A stretch of 64,000 nucleotides of DNA from an uncultured bacterium (GTDB taxonomy: Bacteria; Cyanobacteriota; Vampirovibrionia; Gastranaerophilales; Gastranaerophilaceae): contig CADAKY010000002.1 of assembly GCA_902788575.1 (NCBI GenBank), positions 114,039 through 178,038 on the forward strand, given 5' to 3'. The translations under genes were made by a program, and so were the position numbers. The notes below the pieces were generated by a model. The model saw nothing but the letters and a program-made list of their open reading frames with translations. It had not been told where the DNA came from and made no database searches. Below, in pieces: positions 43,731-53,394 of this stretch (positions are counted from its first letter, which is position 1; each line of letters starts with the position of its first letter).

Positions 43731-44546
43731 ATGAAAGATTTAATTATACTATGTTTGTTTTTTTATTCGTTTGCTGTTTTTTATAAAACAGAAAGTGTTT
43801 ATGCCTTACTATTGTACACATTTTGTATAATATTTTTCGTTATAAAGTATTTTCGCCAAAAGTGGAAACTTGAAACGATTTATGCAAAAAATCAAAAAAA
43901 AATAAATAATTTAAAAGAGTTTTTTATTGATACAATAAATCACGATATAAAAGTTCCGCTTGTTGCACAATTAAGGGGCGCAGAACTTTTAAGGAACGGA
44001 ATCACCGGAGAGATTAATGATAATCAAAGAGAAATTGTTATTCAGATTGAAAATTCCTGTAAATATGTTCTGGATATGGTTTCTATGTACACAAGCGCAC
44101 ACTTGCTTGAAAATAAATCATATCAATTATCGTACGAAAACTTTAATATAAAAGAGCTTTTGGGATGTTGTTTTGAAGAGCTGGCACAAAGTGCTCAGGA
44201 CAAAAATATAACATTTACTTGTTCTTCTTCGAACGAAAGACTTTTTATCAGAGCTGATAAAAAAGAAATAAAAAAAGTTATTCTGAATCTTTTATCGGGT
44301 GCAATTTGTTATTCAAAAAACGGCGGTTCTGTAGATATAAAACTTGAAAATAATGAAAACTCTCTTAAACTCAGTCTGTCCGGAATGGAGCTGTTTAAAA
44401 ATAAATCTAAAAAGGCGAAAAGGTATTCAACAATAGGTGATGCGCTAAGAATTTATTTATGTAAGAAAATTATTGAGGTTCATAACGGAAAATTCTTTTA
44501 TAATGATAAATCGAATACAAAAATCGGGTTTGAACTTCCTGTTTGA
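43731..44546 (+). CDS. membrane histidine kinase with degenerate ATP-binding domain
   Basis: The 271-aa protein has one or two N-terminal membrane segments (about 2-42). A HisKA-like dimerisation region follows with His71 in D-T-I-N-H-D-I-K-V-P-L, then a HATPase-like domain. The N-box reads N-L-L-S-G-A-I (the second Asn replaced), no D-x-G-x-G box is seen, and the G2 region is I-G-D-A-L-R-I. It may be a pseudokinase or phosphatase-only sensor. No response regulator is adjacent. CGGAG precedes the ATG. Confidence 0.75.
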   Translation: MKDLIILCLFFYSFAVFYKTESVYALLLYTFCIIFFVIKYFRQKWKLETIYAKNQKKINNLKEFFIDTINHDIKVPLVAQLRGAELLRNGITGEINDNQREIVIQIENSCKYVLDMVSMYTSAHLLENKSYQLSYENFNIKELLGCCFEELAQSAQDKNITFTCSSSNERLFIRADKKEIKKVILNLLSGAICYSKNGGSVDIKLENNENSLKLSLSGMELFKNKSKKAKRYSTIGDALRIYLCKKIIEVHNGKFFYNDKSNTKIGFELPV

Positions 44547-45305
44547 TTAACTTAGTTTTAAAAAGGCTTCTATTTTTGCTCTTACGGATGTTGAAGCGTA
44601 ATCGTCTATATCAATATAAAGCCCGTTATATTTATCCGCCAAATACTTTGCAAGCTGTGCTTTTGAACAAAAAGCCTGTGCATAAAAAACCGTCGGAACT
44701 TTTGGGTTTACATACATTTCTAAGTCTAAATCTGCGGGAGTGCCTGCTTCAACGCATCTTGTCCAGCCATAAACGTGCGTTGTATCAGGGAAAAGTTTAA
44801 GAATGCTTAAATCATTGGGCGGGACTCCCCAAAATCCAGGGGTGAATAATTGATTTTCAGAAGTGTTGTTATCCGGAATAACAGCAGTGGTTTGAGTTTT
44901 TTGGAATATTGAATTATCAATAATACCTGCAGTTATGGATGTAATTTTATCAATTAACGGCATTTTACTTCTGCAAATCTTTATTTCGCGTTTTGGCTCC
45001 AAATCTTCGAAAATAGTTGTAATAACGTTAAATCCCATGCCAGAAAGAATTTTTGACGCAAACCAACCGCTATCACACTTATCTTTCCCGATAGGTGCAA
45101 CTATCAAATCCGGCTTTATGTAAAAAGTGTTGTCAATAATATTTTTTATTATTTTGCAATAAGATTCTGGCAGAAGATTGGTTTTTGGATACTCAAAATC
45201 AATATCCAAATCTATCCATTCCGCATTTGGGTATTTTTGTTTTAATTCCTGTATCTTAGAAGGTGTCGGGTATCCCCAAAAACCTATTGTTCGAACTTCT
45301 GTCAT
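44547..45305 (-). CDS. unknown protein with two GFWG-P repeats
   Basis: A 252-aa cytoplasmic protein that I cannot assign. Two segments look related: I-G-F-W-G-Y-P-T-P near residue 7 and P-G-F-W-G-V-P-P near residue 157. Each is followed by a stretch with K/L-x-x-x-P-(N/D) and an acidic D-L-D/E motif. Downstream of each lies a Cys-containing segment. No Shine-Dalgarno is seen: the ATG follows an extended -10 by 6 nt. Confidence 0.55.
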   Translation of the reverse strand: MTEVRTIGFWGYPTPSKIQELKQKYPNAEWIDLDIDFEYPKTNLLPESYCKIIKNIIDNTFYIKPDLIVAPIGKDKCDSGWFASKILSGMGFNVITTIFEDLEPKREIKICRSKMPLIDKITSITAGIIDNSIFQKTQTTAVIPDNNTSENQLFTPGFWGVPPNDLSILKLFPDTTHVYGWTRCVEAGTPADLDLEMYVNPKVPTVFYAQAFCSKAQLAKYLADKYNGLYIDIDDYASTSVRAKIEAFLKLS

Positions 45306-45311
45306 AAATTC

Positions 45312-45320
45312 AGAATAGCA
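45312..45320 (-). promoter_or_regulatory. extended -10 with leaderless geometry
   Basis: On the minus strand TGCTATTCT is an extended -10 element that ends 6 bp before the ATG at 45305, with no ribosome site between. Confidence 0.45.
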
Positions 45321-45363
45321 TAAAATTTTTTTATAAAAAAATATTATTTTGAAGATGCAGAAA

Positions 45364-45717
45364 CTATTTGAGTTTTTTTAGCTGATCATCCAAAGCGCTG
45401 ATTGTTTCATTCAGGTTTTCAAAAAAATTGTCCTGATGTAAAAATTTAAGAATTTCTTCTCTGTTTCCTTTCATGAGATATGTTGTAGAATCCTTTTTCA
45501 GTTGAGGATGAAGAGCGGAAACGCTTAAAAAAGCTTTGCCTTCTTCTCTGGGATCTTTTTCTATAATGAGAGCAATATTTTTTGCATAAGTACCAAAATT
45601 TGTATCTTTTTCTCCTTTTACAATTATATCTCGGAAATAACCGATATCTTTAATTTCTCTTTCAGCACGTTCTGCAAGAGTTTGAATTAGTTTTTTTATT
45701 TCCGCTGTATTACTCAT
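45364..45717 (-). CDS. small acidic/basic helical protein downstream of the RelA/SpoT-domain gene
   Basis: The ATG at 45717 follows GGAG by 5 nt and gives 117 aa (M-S-N-T-A-E-I-K-K-L-I-Q...). A longer frame would overlap the upstream gene by 62 bp and lacks a site. The product is charged, with a helical N-terminus, a beta-rich middle and a coiled-coil-like C-terminus. No family was recognised. It lies 82 bp after the RelA/SpoT-domain gene, in the same direction, and may be its partner. Confidence 0.6.
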   Translation of the reverse strand: MSNTAEIKKLIQTLAERAEREIKDIGYFRDIIVKGEKDTNFGTYAKNIALIIEKDPREEGKAFLSVSALHPQLKKDSTTYLMKGNREEILKFLHQDNFFENLNETISALDDQLKKLK

Positions 45718-45799
45718 GCAAGCTCCATTGTTTTTTCTATAAATATTTGCTCTGTTCATATTAATAATATCACATTTATTCATTTTTGAATCCTTTATT

Positions 45800-47188
45800 T
45801 TATGCTGCAGCTTCAATGTGACGTGAGAAGTTCCTTCCGAGTCTTTTTTGAAATTCAACATCTTCGAAATGCAGTTTTCTCATGTTGTCTTCCGAAAGAA
45901 CCTTGTTAAACATTGTTGGTAGTTTAGGCTTTTTAGCCGGCAAACCCAGTTCAAGTCTGTTGTAATAATTGTAACAGCTTTCCAGATACTTGTTATAAAC
46001 ATCGTATTCCTGATCTGTCAATTTTGTAATAGCTTTTTTATATTCATTAAAAATTTCACTGCAAGTATCTTTTCCGTTTCTTAAATCATAGGCAACATGC
46101 TCATATTCTCCAATCATATTTGTGTAAACGCCTCTGCATTGCAGTTCTCCGTATGCTCCGTTAAGGTATTTCATTTTCATTTGAGCGGTTCTGTATCCGC
46201 TTGCCTTAATTGCTTTACTGCGAATTTTATCTGCCGCTTTAGAATCTGCAATAATATCATCGCCCCATTTGTTTTTTATGCCTTTCAGGTCGGAAATTAT
46301 ACCTACTCTTTCAGAGGGAGTCTTGCCGTAGTTGAGGGCTAAATCAAGATCTGCAATCTGAGCTTTTGTAAATTCTGCAATTCCGTATTCACCTCTGTAG
46401 TTTCTTATTTCGGTAATGTCTATAGGCAGATGGTCACCCGCTTTTAGCCTTTCCAGCATAGCAGGATTGAGCAGTTTCATGTCCTCAATTTCTTTAAGCG
46501 TAATTTCGCCGGTATTTATTCTTTGTTGGAAAATTCCCAGCAAAAGTTGATTAACCGTTTCTTGTGAACGTTTTTCAACGAGCGGATTTGTGAAATGTTC
46601 AAAAAGTTCAAATGCTTCATCATAATCTTTTTGTTTCCCGATTGGTTTTTCGTATATAAATTTGTCAAGAAGGAATTTTTGTCTGTTCGTGAGTTTTTTA
46701 CCTTCAATTGTCATTGAATTAATCATATTTGTTATTTCAGAATTGCTTAATTTTTTCAGTGAATTTATAATAATTCTTGAACCTATACCGTCATCAACGG
46801 CTGCCATAACTTCGTCCATATTGTGCAAAGTAAAATCTTCAGCTTCGTTTGCAAATCTTAGAAGTCTGGGTTCAATTGACGGTGCACCTTTTGCTCTGCA
46901 TGAAATATTTTTAACGGAAGGTAAATACCCAAACATAAGCTTAATTTGAGTAGTTGCTTCGCCAAATTGACTCTGCAAAAGAGATTCTGCCCAAAGTGAA
47001 CCTTCTCCCATTAATGCTTTGGTCTGAACATCCGGAATAATATTCTTTTTGTCTTTCAAAAGAGCAATTGGGTCGAGCTCTCCTGTAAGTTTAAGAACAA
47101 AATTTTCCGGTTCGTGAAATTTTTTGTTTATAAACAAGAATTTGTTTGGTTTAACAAAATACTTTGCTATTTGTGTAGTAACAGGCAT
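45800..47188 (-). CDS. divergent RelA/SpoT-type (alarmone synthetase-like) domain protein
   Basis: A 462-aa protein in which the order of RelA/SpoT synthetase motifs can be followed. R98-A-K100-G-A-P-S104 matches RxKxxxS. D133-G-I-G136-S-R138 matches DxxGxR. G-Y-R (331-333) matches the GYRS motif, and E348-L-Q350-C-R352 matches ExQxR; E-Y-E-H (361-364) follows. The gap between the second and third motifs (about 190 residues) is far larger than in known synthetases and holds a helical insertion. There is no HD hydrolase domain. It may make an alarmone, be a toxin, or be inactive. GGGAG precedes the ATG. Confidence 0.65.
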   Translation of the reverse strand: MPVTTQIAKYFVKPNKFLFINKKFHEPENFVLKLTGELDPIALLKDKKNIIPDVQTKALMGEGSLWAESLLQSQFGEATTQIKLMFGYLPSVKNISCRAKGAPSIEPRLLRFANEAEDFTLHNMDEVMAAVDDGIGSRIIINSLKKLSNSEITNMINSMTIEGKKLTNRQKFLLDKFIYEKPIGKQKDYDEAFELFEHFTNPLVEKRSQETVNQLLLGIFQQRINTGEITLKEIEDMKLLNPAMLERLKAGDHLPIDITEIRNYRGEYGIAEFTKAQIADLDLALNYGKTPSERVGIISDLKGIKNKWGDDIIADSKAADKIRSKAIKASGYRTAQMKMKYLNGAYGELQCRGVYTNMIGEYEHVAYDLRNGKDTCSEIFNEYKKAITKLTDQEYDVYNKYLESCYNYYNRLELGLPAKKPKLPTMFNKVLSEDNMRKLHFEDVEFQKRLGRNFSRHIEAAA

Positions 47189-47311
47189 TTATTCTCCCTA
47201 TATTAAATTGTCCCCTTATATATTAATAAAGTATTTTTCTTTTTCAAAATTGCTTATTTGTAACAAATTTTAATATTTTTTTCATGATAAAATTGATTAG
47301 GGAGAAGAGAT

Positions 47312-47983
47312 ATGTCAAAAAATGTTTTTATTACGGCAACAGGAACTGATATCGGAAAAACTTACGTATCAGCATTAATTGTTAAAAAAATGCGGGAAGA
47401 AGGATATAATTGCGGATATTTTAAGCCGGTTTTGAGCGGTGTTAAAACAGAAAACGGAAAACTTATAGAAAGCGATTGTAATTATGTTGTAAAGACTGCA
47501 CAAATTCCGGAAAGTGCTGATGATTGCGTCGCGTATTGGTGGGAAGAAGCGGTTTCTCCGCATCTTGCATCTTTTAGAAAAGGAGAAAAAATAGATATCA
47601 AGCGTATCAAAGATGAATTTCATAAGCGGGAATCAAAGTATGATTATCTTTTGATAGAAGGTGCAGGCGGAATAACCTGCCCTCTGAGGCTTGAGAATGG
47701 CGAAAAATATATCCTCAAAGATTTGATAAAAGAATTTGAATCAAACATAATTATTGTTGCGGACGGAGGTTTGGGAACGATTAATTCCACAATGCTTACA
47801 GTTGAATATGCAAGAATACATAACATTAATATTGAAGGAATTATCCTTAATAACTTTAATCCTGATAGTTTTATGCATCAGGATAACTTGAAACAAACAG
47901 AATATCTGACAGGTGTTAAAGTTATTGCAACTGTTGAAAACGGGCAAAAAGATATTACCCTTTTGGAGAAATACTTTAAATAA
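47312..47983 (+). CDS. bioD: dethiobiotin synthetase
   Basis: Closes the ureido ring in biotin synthesis using ATP and CO2. The 223-aa protein has the P-loop variant T-A-T-G-T-D-I-G-K-T and the K-P-V-L-S-G-V motif, E-G-A-G-G and a C-terminal nucleotide-binding region. GGGAGAAGAG precedes the ATG. No other biotin genes are in the window. Confidence 0.94.
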   Translation: MSKNVFITATGTDIGKTYVSALIVKKMREEGYNCGYFKPVLSGVKTENGKLIESDCNYVVKTAQIPESADDCVAYWWEEAVSPHLASFRKGEKIDIKRIKDEFHKRESKYDYLLIEGAGGITCPLRLENGEKYILKDLIKEFESNIIIVADGGLGTINSTMLTVEYARIHNINIEGIILNNFNPDSFMHQDNLKQTEYLTGVKVIATVENGQKDITLLEKYFK

Positions 47984-48013
47984 AAAGGGTTGAAAGTTAT
48001 TTTTCAGGATGTG

Positions 48014-48376
48014 TTATTTACCGGCGAGCATTTTATCTACGTACTTTTCTTTAAGCTGAATAAAGCTTTCTATTAATGAGCGGAAGTGCTTATTTGAATG
48101 TAAAATTATCATATTTTCTTCCGGCTCTCCAAGCTTTAATGCTCCCAGAGTATAATATTTGGTATTAGATCTTTTTTCTAATCCAAAAAGTAATCTGTAA
48201 TCATCGTGACCGAAATTTTCCTGTACATATTTTGCTTTTCTGTAAAATCTGTTAAACAATTGCTGATCACCTAAAACTTCTTTGTAATAATGACTTGCAC
48301 GTTTGTACATAGAAGGAGTAATTCCAAGACCAAATGCGGGTTTGTTATTTTCTGTTTTCTGAACTTGCATAAACAC
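48014..48376 (-). CDS. small protein of unknown function
   Basis: A 120-aa soluble protein with an N-terminal N-N-K-P-A-F-G-L motif followed by a basic helical region and a C-terminal helix (L-I-E-S-F-I-Q-L-K-E-K-Y). AAAAGGTG precedes the ATG. It lies alone between bioD and dgt. No family was recognised. Confidence 0.6.
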   Translation of the reverse strand: MFMQVQKTENNKPAFGLGITPSMYKRASHYYKEVLGDQQLFNRFYRKAKYVQENFGHDDYRLLFGLEKRSNTKYYTLGALKLGEPEENMIILHSNKHFRSLIESFIQLKEKYVDKMLAGK

Positions 48377-48527
48377 CTTTTCTTTTTTATAAGACCACTT
48401 TTGAAAATATTAATCGATTATATTATTGACTAAAAATTAAAAATCATCAAGAGTGTAAATTTATTATTAAATAAGTATTTATAAAAAGAAGTTTTCCATT
48501 TATAATTTAATAAAGAAAGAGGTAAGT

Positions 48528-49754
48528 ATGATTAAATTTGCGGATTTTTCAAAAGCAAGAATGGATGAAAATAATCCAAAATGGGAGCAGGCGATTTCAA
48601 GAGAATCTGAGTTATATACAAGAGCGTATGATTTAAGAACTCCTTTTGAACGAGATGAAATGAGAATTATGCACTCAAAAGGCTATCGCAGACTTAAACA
48701 TAAAACTCAGGTGTTTTTTGCTCCGCAAAATGATCATGTTTGTACCAGAATGGAGCATGTTCAACTTGTTGCATCTGTTGCGGAAACTATTTGCAAATAT
48801 CTTAATCTTAACGATAAACTTGCAAGAGCAATAGCTTTAGGTCATGATATAGGACACGCACCTTTTGGTCATCATGGTGAAACTGTTTTGCAGTCTATCG
48901 CCCAACAAAATAATTTACCTCAATTCTGGCATGAAAATAACAGTCTCAGATTTATTGATAAAATAGAAACACTTACTGACTATAACGGATTTCAGCAAAA
49001 TTTGAATTTGACTTATGCAGTGCGTGACGGAATTGTTTGTCACTGTGGTGAGGTTGATGAAAGATGTGTTAAACCGAGAGAAGATGCCTGTGATTTGTAT
49101 TCAATTAAAAAGGGCGGAAAGTGCGGTGCTTTGACATACGAAGGTTGTGTCGTAAAAATATCTGACAAAATCGGATACATAGGGCGTGATATTGAAGACG
49201 GTGTGTCATACGGTATCCTAAAAAATGAACAAAAGGAAGAGTTATTGGATTTGGTTCGTACAGTTTATCCTGATATTAAAATCAATGAAATGAATACTTC
49301 TTCTTTTACTCATTCTCTTGTGCTGAATCTTTGCAGTAATTCTTCTATTGAGAACGGGCTTTGCTTTTCTGAAGATTGTTTTCAAGTTCTTAAGCTTGTT
49401 AAACAATTTAATTACAAAAATATTTGCTTCCATCCGAGAATAGAAAGATTCAAAAAATTTGCAACGCTTATTATAGAAACTTTATTTGAACAGCTTTCTG
49501 AATATTATCCGAATATAAGGGAAAATATTAACAAGGATAGAATTCTTTATCCGAAGTTAATTACGACTTTTGAAGGCTGGCTTACAAAATATTCTGATTA
49601 TAATTTGGCAGAAAAAGAAAATCGCAGATGTAAAAACAAATTAATTTATCACATTGAAGATGAACAAGAATATAAAAACTGTGTTCTTGATTTTCTTTCC
49701 GGAATGAGTGATACTTTCGCAATAGATACTTTTAGCGAAGTAATAACATTCTAG
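48528..49754 (+). CDS. dgt: deoxyguanosinetriphosphate triphosphohydrolase-like HD protein
   Basis: The 408-aa HD-domain enzyme has R-M-E-H-V, A-L-G-H-D-I-G-H-A-P-F-G-H-H-G-E and a downstream D-I-G-Y-I-G-R-D-type motif with the metal ligands. It removes triphosphate from dNTPs. Insertions with several Cys residues (C-H-C-G-E-V-D-E-R-C) around 165-200 are unusual and may bind a metal. AAAGAGGT precedes the ATG. Confidence 0.85.
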   Translation: MIKFADFSKARMDENNPKWEQAISRESELYTRAYDLRTPFERDEMRIMHSKGYRRLKHKTQVFFAPQNDHVCTRMEHVQLVASVAETICKYLNLNDKLARAIALGHDIGHAPFGHHGETVLQSIAQQNNLPQFWHENNSLRFIDKIETLTDYNGFQQNLNLTYAVRDGIVCHCGEVDERCVKPREDACDLYSIKKGGKCGALTYEGCVVKISDKIGYIGRDIEDGVSYGILKNEQKEELLDLVRTVYPDIKINEMNTSSFTHSLVLNLCSNSSIENGLCFSEDCFQVLKLVKQFNYKNICFHPRIERFKKFATLIIETLFEQLSEYYPNIRENINKDRILYPKLITTFEGWLTKYSDYNLAEKENRRCKNKLIYHIEDEQEYKNCVLDFLSGMSDTFAIDTFSEVITF

Positions 49755-49759
49755 AAAGT

Positions 49760-52351
49760 TTATTTTCGGATTTCTTTTAGTTGTAAACTGGTTTTATTAT
49801 TGTTGATATCACCTTTAAGGTGAATTCTGTAATAAATTGAATTTTTTTCATCAGCTTTTATTTTAGGTATTTTTGAGAGTTTAGTCTGATATAATTCTCT
49901 TGAATATTCAGGTCTGAATACTACTCTCAGTATTAATTTAAGAGGAATTCCGAATATTTTTATACCTTTTGGAGCTTCTTTGCTGTAATGCCAGAACAGC
50001 TGCAAATCAGCAAATTGTTTTTCCATTTCATAATTACCTTCCAAATACATTGCAGACAATTCGTGCCAGGTTGTGAGATTGATATTTTTTAATTCTGTAT
50101 TATGAACATCAAAAGTTCCTTTTATATCATCTTTCATTAGGTCTTTTTGGGTTAAGTCTAAATTTGTTATTTCAGATAATTTGTATTTTGTATCTTGAAT
50201 CATAAATTCTGTATCGCCGAGTTTTGGCAAAAATCCTTCCTTAACTTCAAACGCACAATGTGCATCCAAAAATCTGAACATATCTTTAGCATCAATGTCT
50301 ACTTTTGCATTTGCAGTTCCTTCTATTTGATCTTTAAGATTAAGTGTTGTTTCCGCAACTTTGTTTGAATTAATATTCTTAGCTTCAAATGTCATTTTTG
50401 ATGTGTTTTTTGTGAAATCATAAACTCCATTTGCATGAATCGTTCCGTCGGCAAAACTTAAATCTTTCATTGCAAAACTAAATATATTATTTTTCATACT
50501 GCCCAGAAGTTTTACATTCTGAAGTACAAATTTATCTCTTTTAATTTCGTTAATAGCAATTTCCAAATTATTAATTGTCATTGCAAAGTCGCGTACTTTT
50601 CTTGAAATTTCATTCGGGTTTATTGTTTTATTATTCTTTTTAACTGTTTTTTCTTCTGTTTCAAAAATTAGTTTATCTAAAAACAGTTTCATATTATAAA
50701 TCAGTGTTTCACCTTCAAGATTATTTTTTGCAATCATTTCTGCCGAATATTTTTGTCCTTTAAATAATCCGTTTGAAGTTGCAGTTAATATACCGTTTTT
50801 TGAAATTATGTGTGCTTTTTCAATTTTAAACGCTTTATGCCTTGCTTTTATTAAGTCAAAAGTGCCCAAAAATTGATTATTTTTAAAATCGTATTTTATA
50901 TCACCCTTGAACTCTCCGCCTCTTACTTTTTCTCCAAAAGAGCCAGTAACAGATATCGGAGCGTATCCGTTAGTATGGCAGGTCACGTATTGAGGTATGA
51001 ATTTATCGGGGTTTGATTTATCTATATTTTTTATAAATAAACCGTCACCGGATATAATAACATTTTCTTTTTTTGAATCAAAATAAGAGTACTTATAATT
51101 CTTTAAATATAAATCGTTATCATCTTTGAAGGTATTAGCGGAAATTTTTCTTTTATAATCTCTTAAGCCTAAATAAAAGGAGTTGTAAATCAGATCACTT
51201 TTGGTCGGAATGTCTATATTATAATATACATCCGGTTTTCTGGATTTTATTTTATAAACTAAACTGACATTTACTGAATTCAGTACAGTAAGGTTTGTAA
51301 CAAATTTAAATTTAGGAGTAAGAGTTGTGAACATTTTACCTACAACTAATTTTTGAGGTGTTCCCATATCTGTAACATCCAGAGTGTGAATAACTTTTTC
51401 GTTTCCTAAAATACCTTCCGCAACGGAATCTACTGTTTTACCCCTAAAATTAAAAACCGCGTTTTTAAAATAGAGAGGAATGTCAAACCAAACTGCATTT
51501 GCTCCGAGATTATTTGCAACACATGTTCCCCAAATGCCGTCTTTATTTAATTTTAGATTTACATTTACTGTTCCTTTAAAGTTTTTGAAATTTTCAATAA
51601 ACTTTTTCGAAGGGTCCTGTGCTTTTTGAAGATGCAATAATATTGGCATAATCTCTGATACAGGCAGTTTTTCGCCATTTATATCAAGGTCCGGAGACTT
51701 GTTTTTATCAATCAAAATTCCGTCCAGAAACAGGTGAGAGTTTCCTAAGGTTAGTGCAAATTTATTTGCTTTTAGTTTATCTTCTTCAATTTGCAGGGAA
51801 CCTGAATCGCCTAATTTTAAGGCTTCTTTCAAAAGAGGTGAATTGATTGTTAATTTCAGGTTTATAAAGTTATTGTCAGTATTTATATTTTCTCCGTTAA
51901 TATTTACTTTAGCAGATTTAAAAACAACCTTTTGTAAATGAATTTCCGGAATGCTGTTAAAATCTAAATTCCCTTGTTTTTTTTTCTTTTCTTTTTTAGA
52001 TTGTTTTAAGTAATTCCCGTCAATAAATATATTATCTGCACAGACTAAGGTTAGACGTTTTTGCAATAGTTTATAGTTCACAGCAATATTTTTAATATCA
52101 GCAACGGAAATGTTGTTATTTTTCGCTTCAATGCTATCAATTTTTAATCCGAAAACAAGTTTGGGAGAAATTTTTAAATGTAATCCGGTAATGGTTGTTT
52201 CTATGCCGGTTTTATTTTTAATTAATGACTGCAGTCTATTTGTTGTAACTTTACTGTTTATTATTTGCGGTAATAAAAATACCAATCCCAGATAAATACT
52301 GAGTGCGAAAACTAATATAATACCAAATGTTATTTTAAAAATCTTTTTCAT
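49760..52351 (-). CDS. AsmA-like envelope protein
   Basis: The 863-aa protein has an N-terminal membrane anchor (about 7-28). The AsmA start pattern follows (L-P-Q-I-I-N-S-K-V, then I-K-N-K-T-G-I-E, I-T-G-L-H-L), and then long beta-rich repeats. Such proteins act as bridges in the periplasm and are linked to lipid transfer and outer-membrane assembly. A TATAAT lies 11 bp and a TAAAAT 6 bp before the ATG; no ribosome site is seen. Confidence 0.75.
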   Translation of the reverse strand: MKKIFKITFGIILVFALSIYLGLVFLLPQIINSKVTTNRLQSLIKNKTGIETTITGLHLKISPKLVFGLKIDSIEAKNNNISVADIKNIAVNYKLLQKRLTLVCADNIFIDGNYLKQSKKEKKKKQGNLDFNSIPEIHLQKVVFKSAKVNINGENINTDNNFINLKLTINSPLLKEALKLGDSGSLQIEEDKLKANKFALTLGNSHLFLDGILIDKNKSPDLDINGEKLPVSEIMPILLHLQKAQDPSKKFIENFKNFKGTVNVNLKLNKDGIWGTCVANNLGANAVWFDIPLYFKNAVFNFRGKTVDSVAEGILGNEKVIHTLDVTDMGTPQKLVVGKMFTTLTPKFKFVTNLTVLNSVNVSLVYKIKSRKPDVYYNIDIPTKSDLIYNSFYLGLRDYKRKISANTFKDDNDLYLKNYKYSYFDSKKENVIISGDGLFIKNIDKSNPDKFIPQYVTCHTNGYAPISVTGSFGEKVRGGEFKGDIKYDFKNNQFLGTFDLIKARHKAFKIEKAHIISKNGILTATSNGLFKGQKYSAEMIAKNNLEGETLIYNMKLFLDKLIFETEEKTVKKNNKTINPNEISRKVRDFAMTINNLEIAINEIKRDKFVLQNVKLLGSMKNNIFSFAMKDLSFADGTIHANGVYDFTKNTSKMTFEAKNINSNKVAETTLNLKDQIEGTANAKVDIDAKDMFRFLDAHCAFEVKEGFLPKLGDTEFMIQDTKYKLSEITNLDLTQKDLMKDDIKGTFDVHNTELKNINLTTWHELSAMYLEGNYEMEKQFADLQLFWHYSKEAPKGIKIFGIPLKLILRVVFRPEYSRELYQTKLSKIPKIKADEKNSIYYRIHLKGDINNNKTSLQLKEIRK

Positions 52352-52433
52352 ATAAATATTTTATTATAACATGTAATGATATACAATCAGCTGTACCAAA
52401 TCTTGTTCAAAAACTTTTTTAAACTTTTTCATT

Positions 52434-53309
52434 TTAGTTTACAGTCGAAGCAAAATATTTTTTATGATATTCATATAGCCACGCATCAAAGTCTCTGTCC
52501 CAATTAAAATCGTTTTCTTTAGATTTGTTGTACAATTCTTCTACCATCGGATAGTATTTTGAATTCTTGTTTTCAGATAAAAATTTTTCATAAGATTCTT
52601 TGAATTCCGTCTTCATTTTTCGGGTATTCCATTTGTCAAAAATCGGTGAATTGTCGATACCTTCCAAATAAGTCATTAAATAGCTTTCTAAAAAATCTTT
52701 TGCGTCACTAATTAATATAAAATCAGGGTTCTGTTCTATAAATTTTTCAAGAAAAATAATATATTCTCTTAATGTATCCGGCGGAACAGCAAGTCCTCCA
52801 TCCTGCATAACAGATTCTTTTTTTATAATGAATTTTAACCATTCTCTGTATCCGTTTGATAAATATTGACCATATTTATTAAGAAAATACTCAGAATTAA
52901 CCGAATAAAAATATATACCTTCAATACAAGGCAGTTTCACCCAATTGTTTTTGTAGTAATCATCATCAGGGTCAATATAGTTAGTATATTTTTCATTTAA
53001 AACGTCTGTTGCTTTAATAAATTTTGTTTGTAATTTACTGAATTCTAAATCATTATTCTTAGAAGTTTTTGCATGATTTAAAAATCTAGTTTCATCTTTT
53101 TCAAGATAATCTTTGTAATATTTTTGAACAGGAGGTTCTTTTTTGACAGTTTTTTGCTTAACTGATACCTCCGGAATCAAATTATCTTCGGAAACTTTTT
53201 CAGTTTGTATATTACTTTTATGGTCATTAAAAATATAAAAACTCAGTGCAGATAGAATAATCAACCCGAAAATAATACTTATAATTTTTACATATTTTAT
53301 ATGAAACAT
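52434..53309 (-). CDS. membrane-anchored protein of unknown function
   Basis: The 291-aa protein has one N-terminal membrane segment (about 9-27), a Lys/Val-rich linker and a helical domain rich in Tyr, Phe and Asp (for example N-K-Y-G-Q-Y-L-S-N-G-Y-R-E-W). AGAGGAT precedes the ATG. It follows flagellin in the same direction. No family was recognised. Confidence 0.6.
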   Translation of the reverse strand: MFHIKYVKIISIIFGLIILSALSFYIFNDHKSNIQTEKVSEDNLIPEVSVKQKTVKKEPPVQKYYKDYLEKDETRFLNHAKTSKNNDLEFSKLQTKFIKATDVLNEKYTNYIDPDDDYYKNNWVKLPCIEGIYFYSVNSEYFLNKYGQYLSNGYREWLKFIIKKESVMQDGGLAVPPDTLREYIIFLEKFIEQNPDFILISDAKDFLESYLMTYLEGIDNSPIFDKWNTRKMKTEFKESYEKFLSENKNSKYYPMVEELYNKSKENDFNWDRDFDAWLYEYHKKYFASTVN

Positions 53310-53394
53310 TTTTTAATCCTCTAATACTGATTATACAAAAAACAAAAATAAAACTCTTTTACGATTTTTATAAAATAATAGTATATCAATATAT

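Noticed and set aside
45718..45861. Longer N-terminus for the 117-aa gene, overlapping the RelA/SpoT-domain gene
   Set aside because: ATG 45717 has a well-placed GGAG; the extension lacks a site and is translated from the other gene's end in a different frame.
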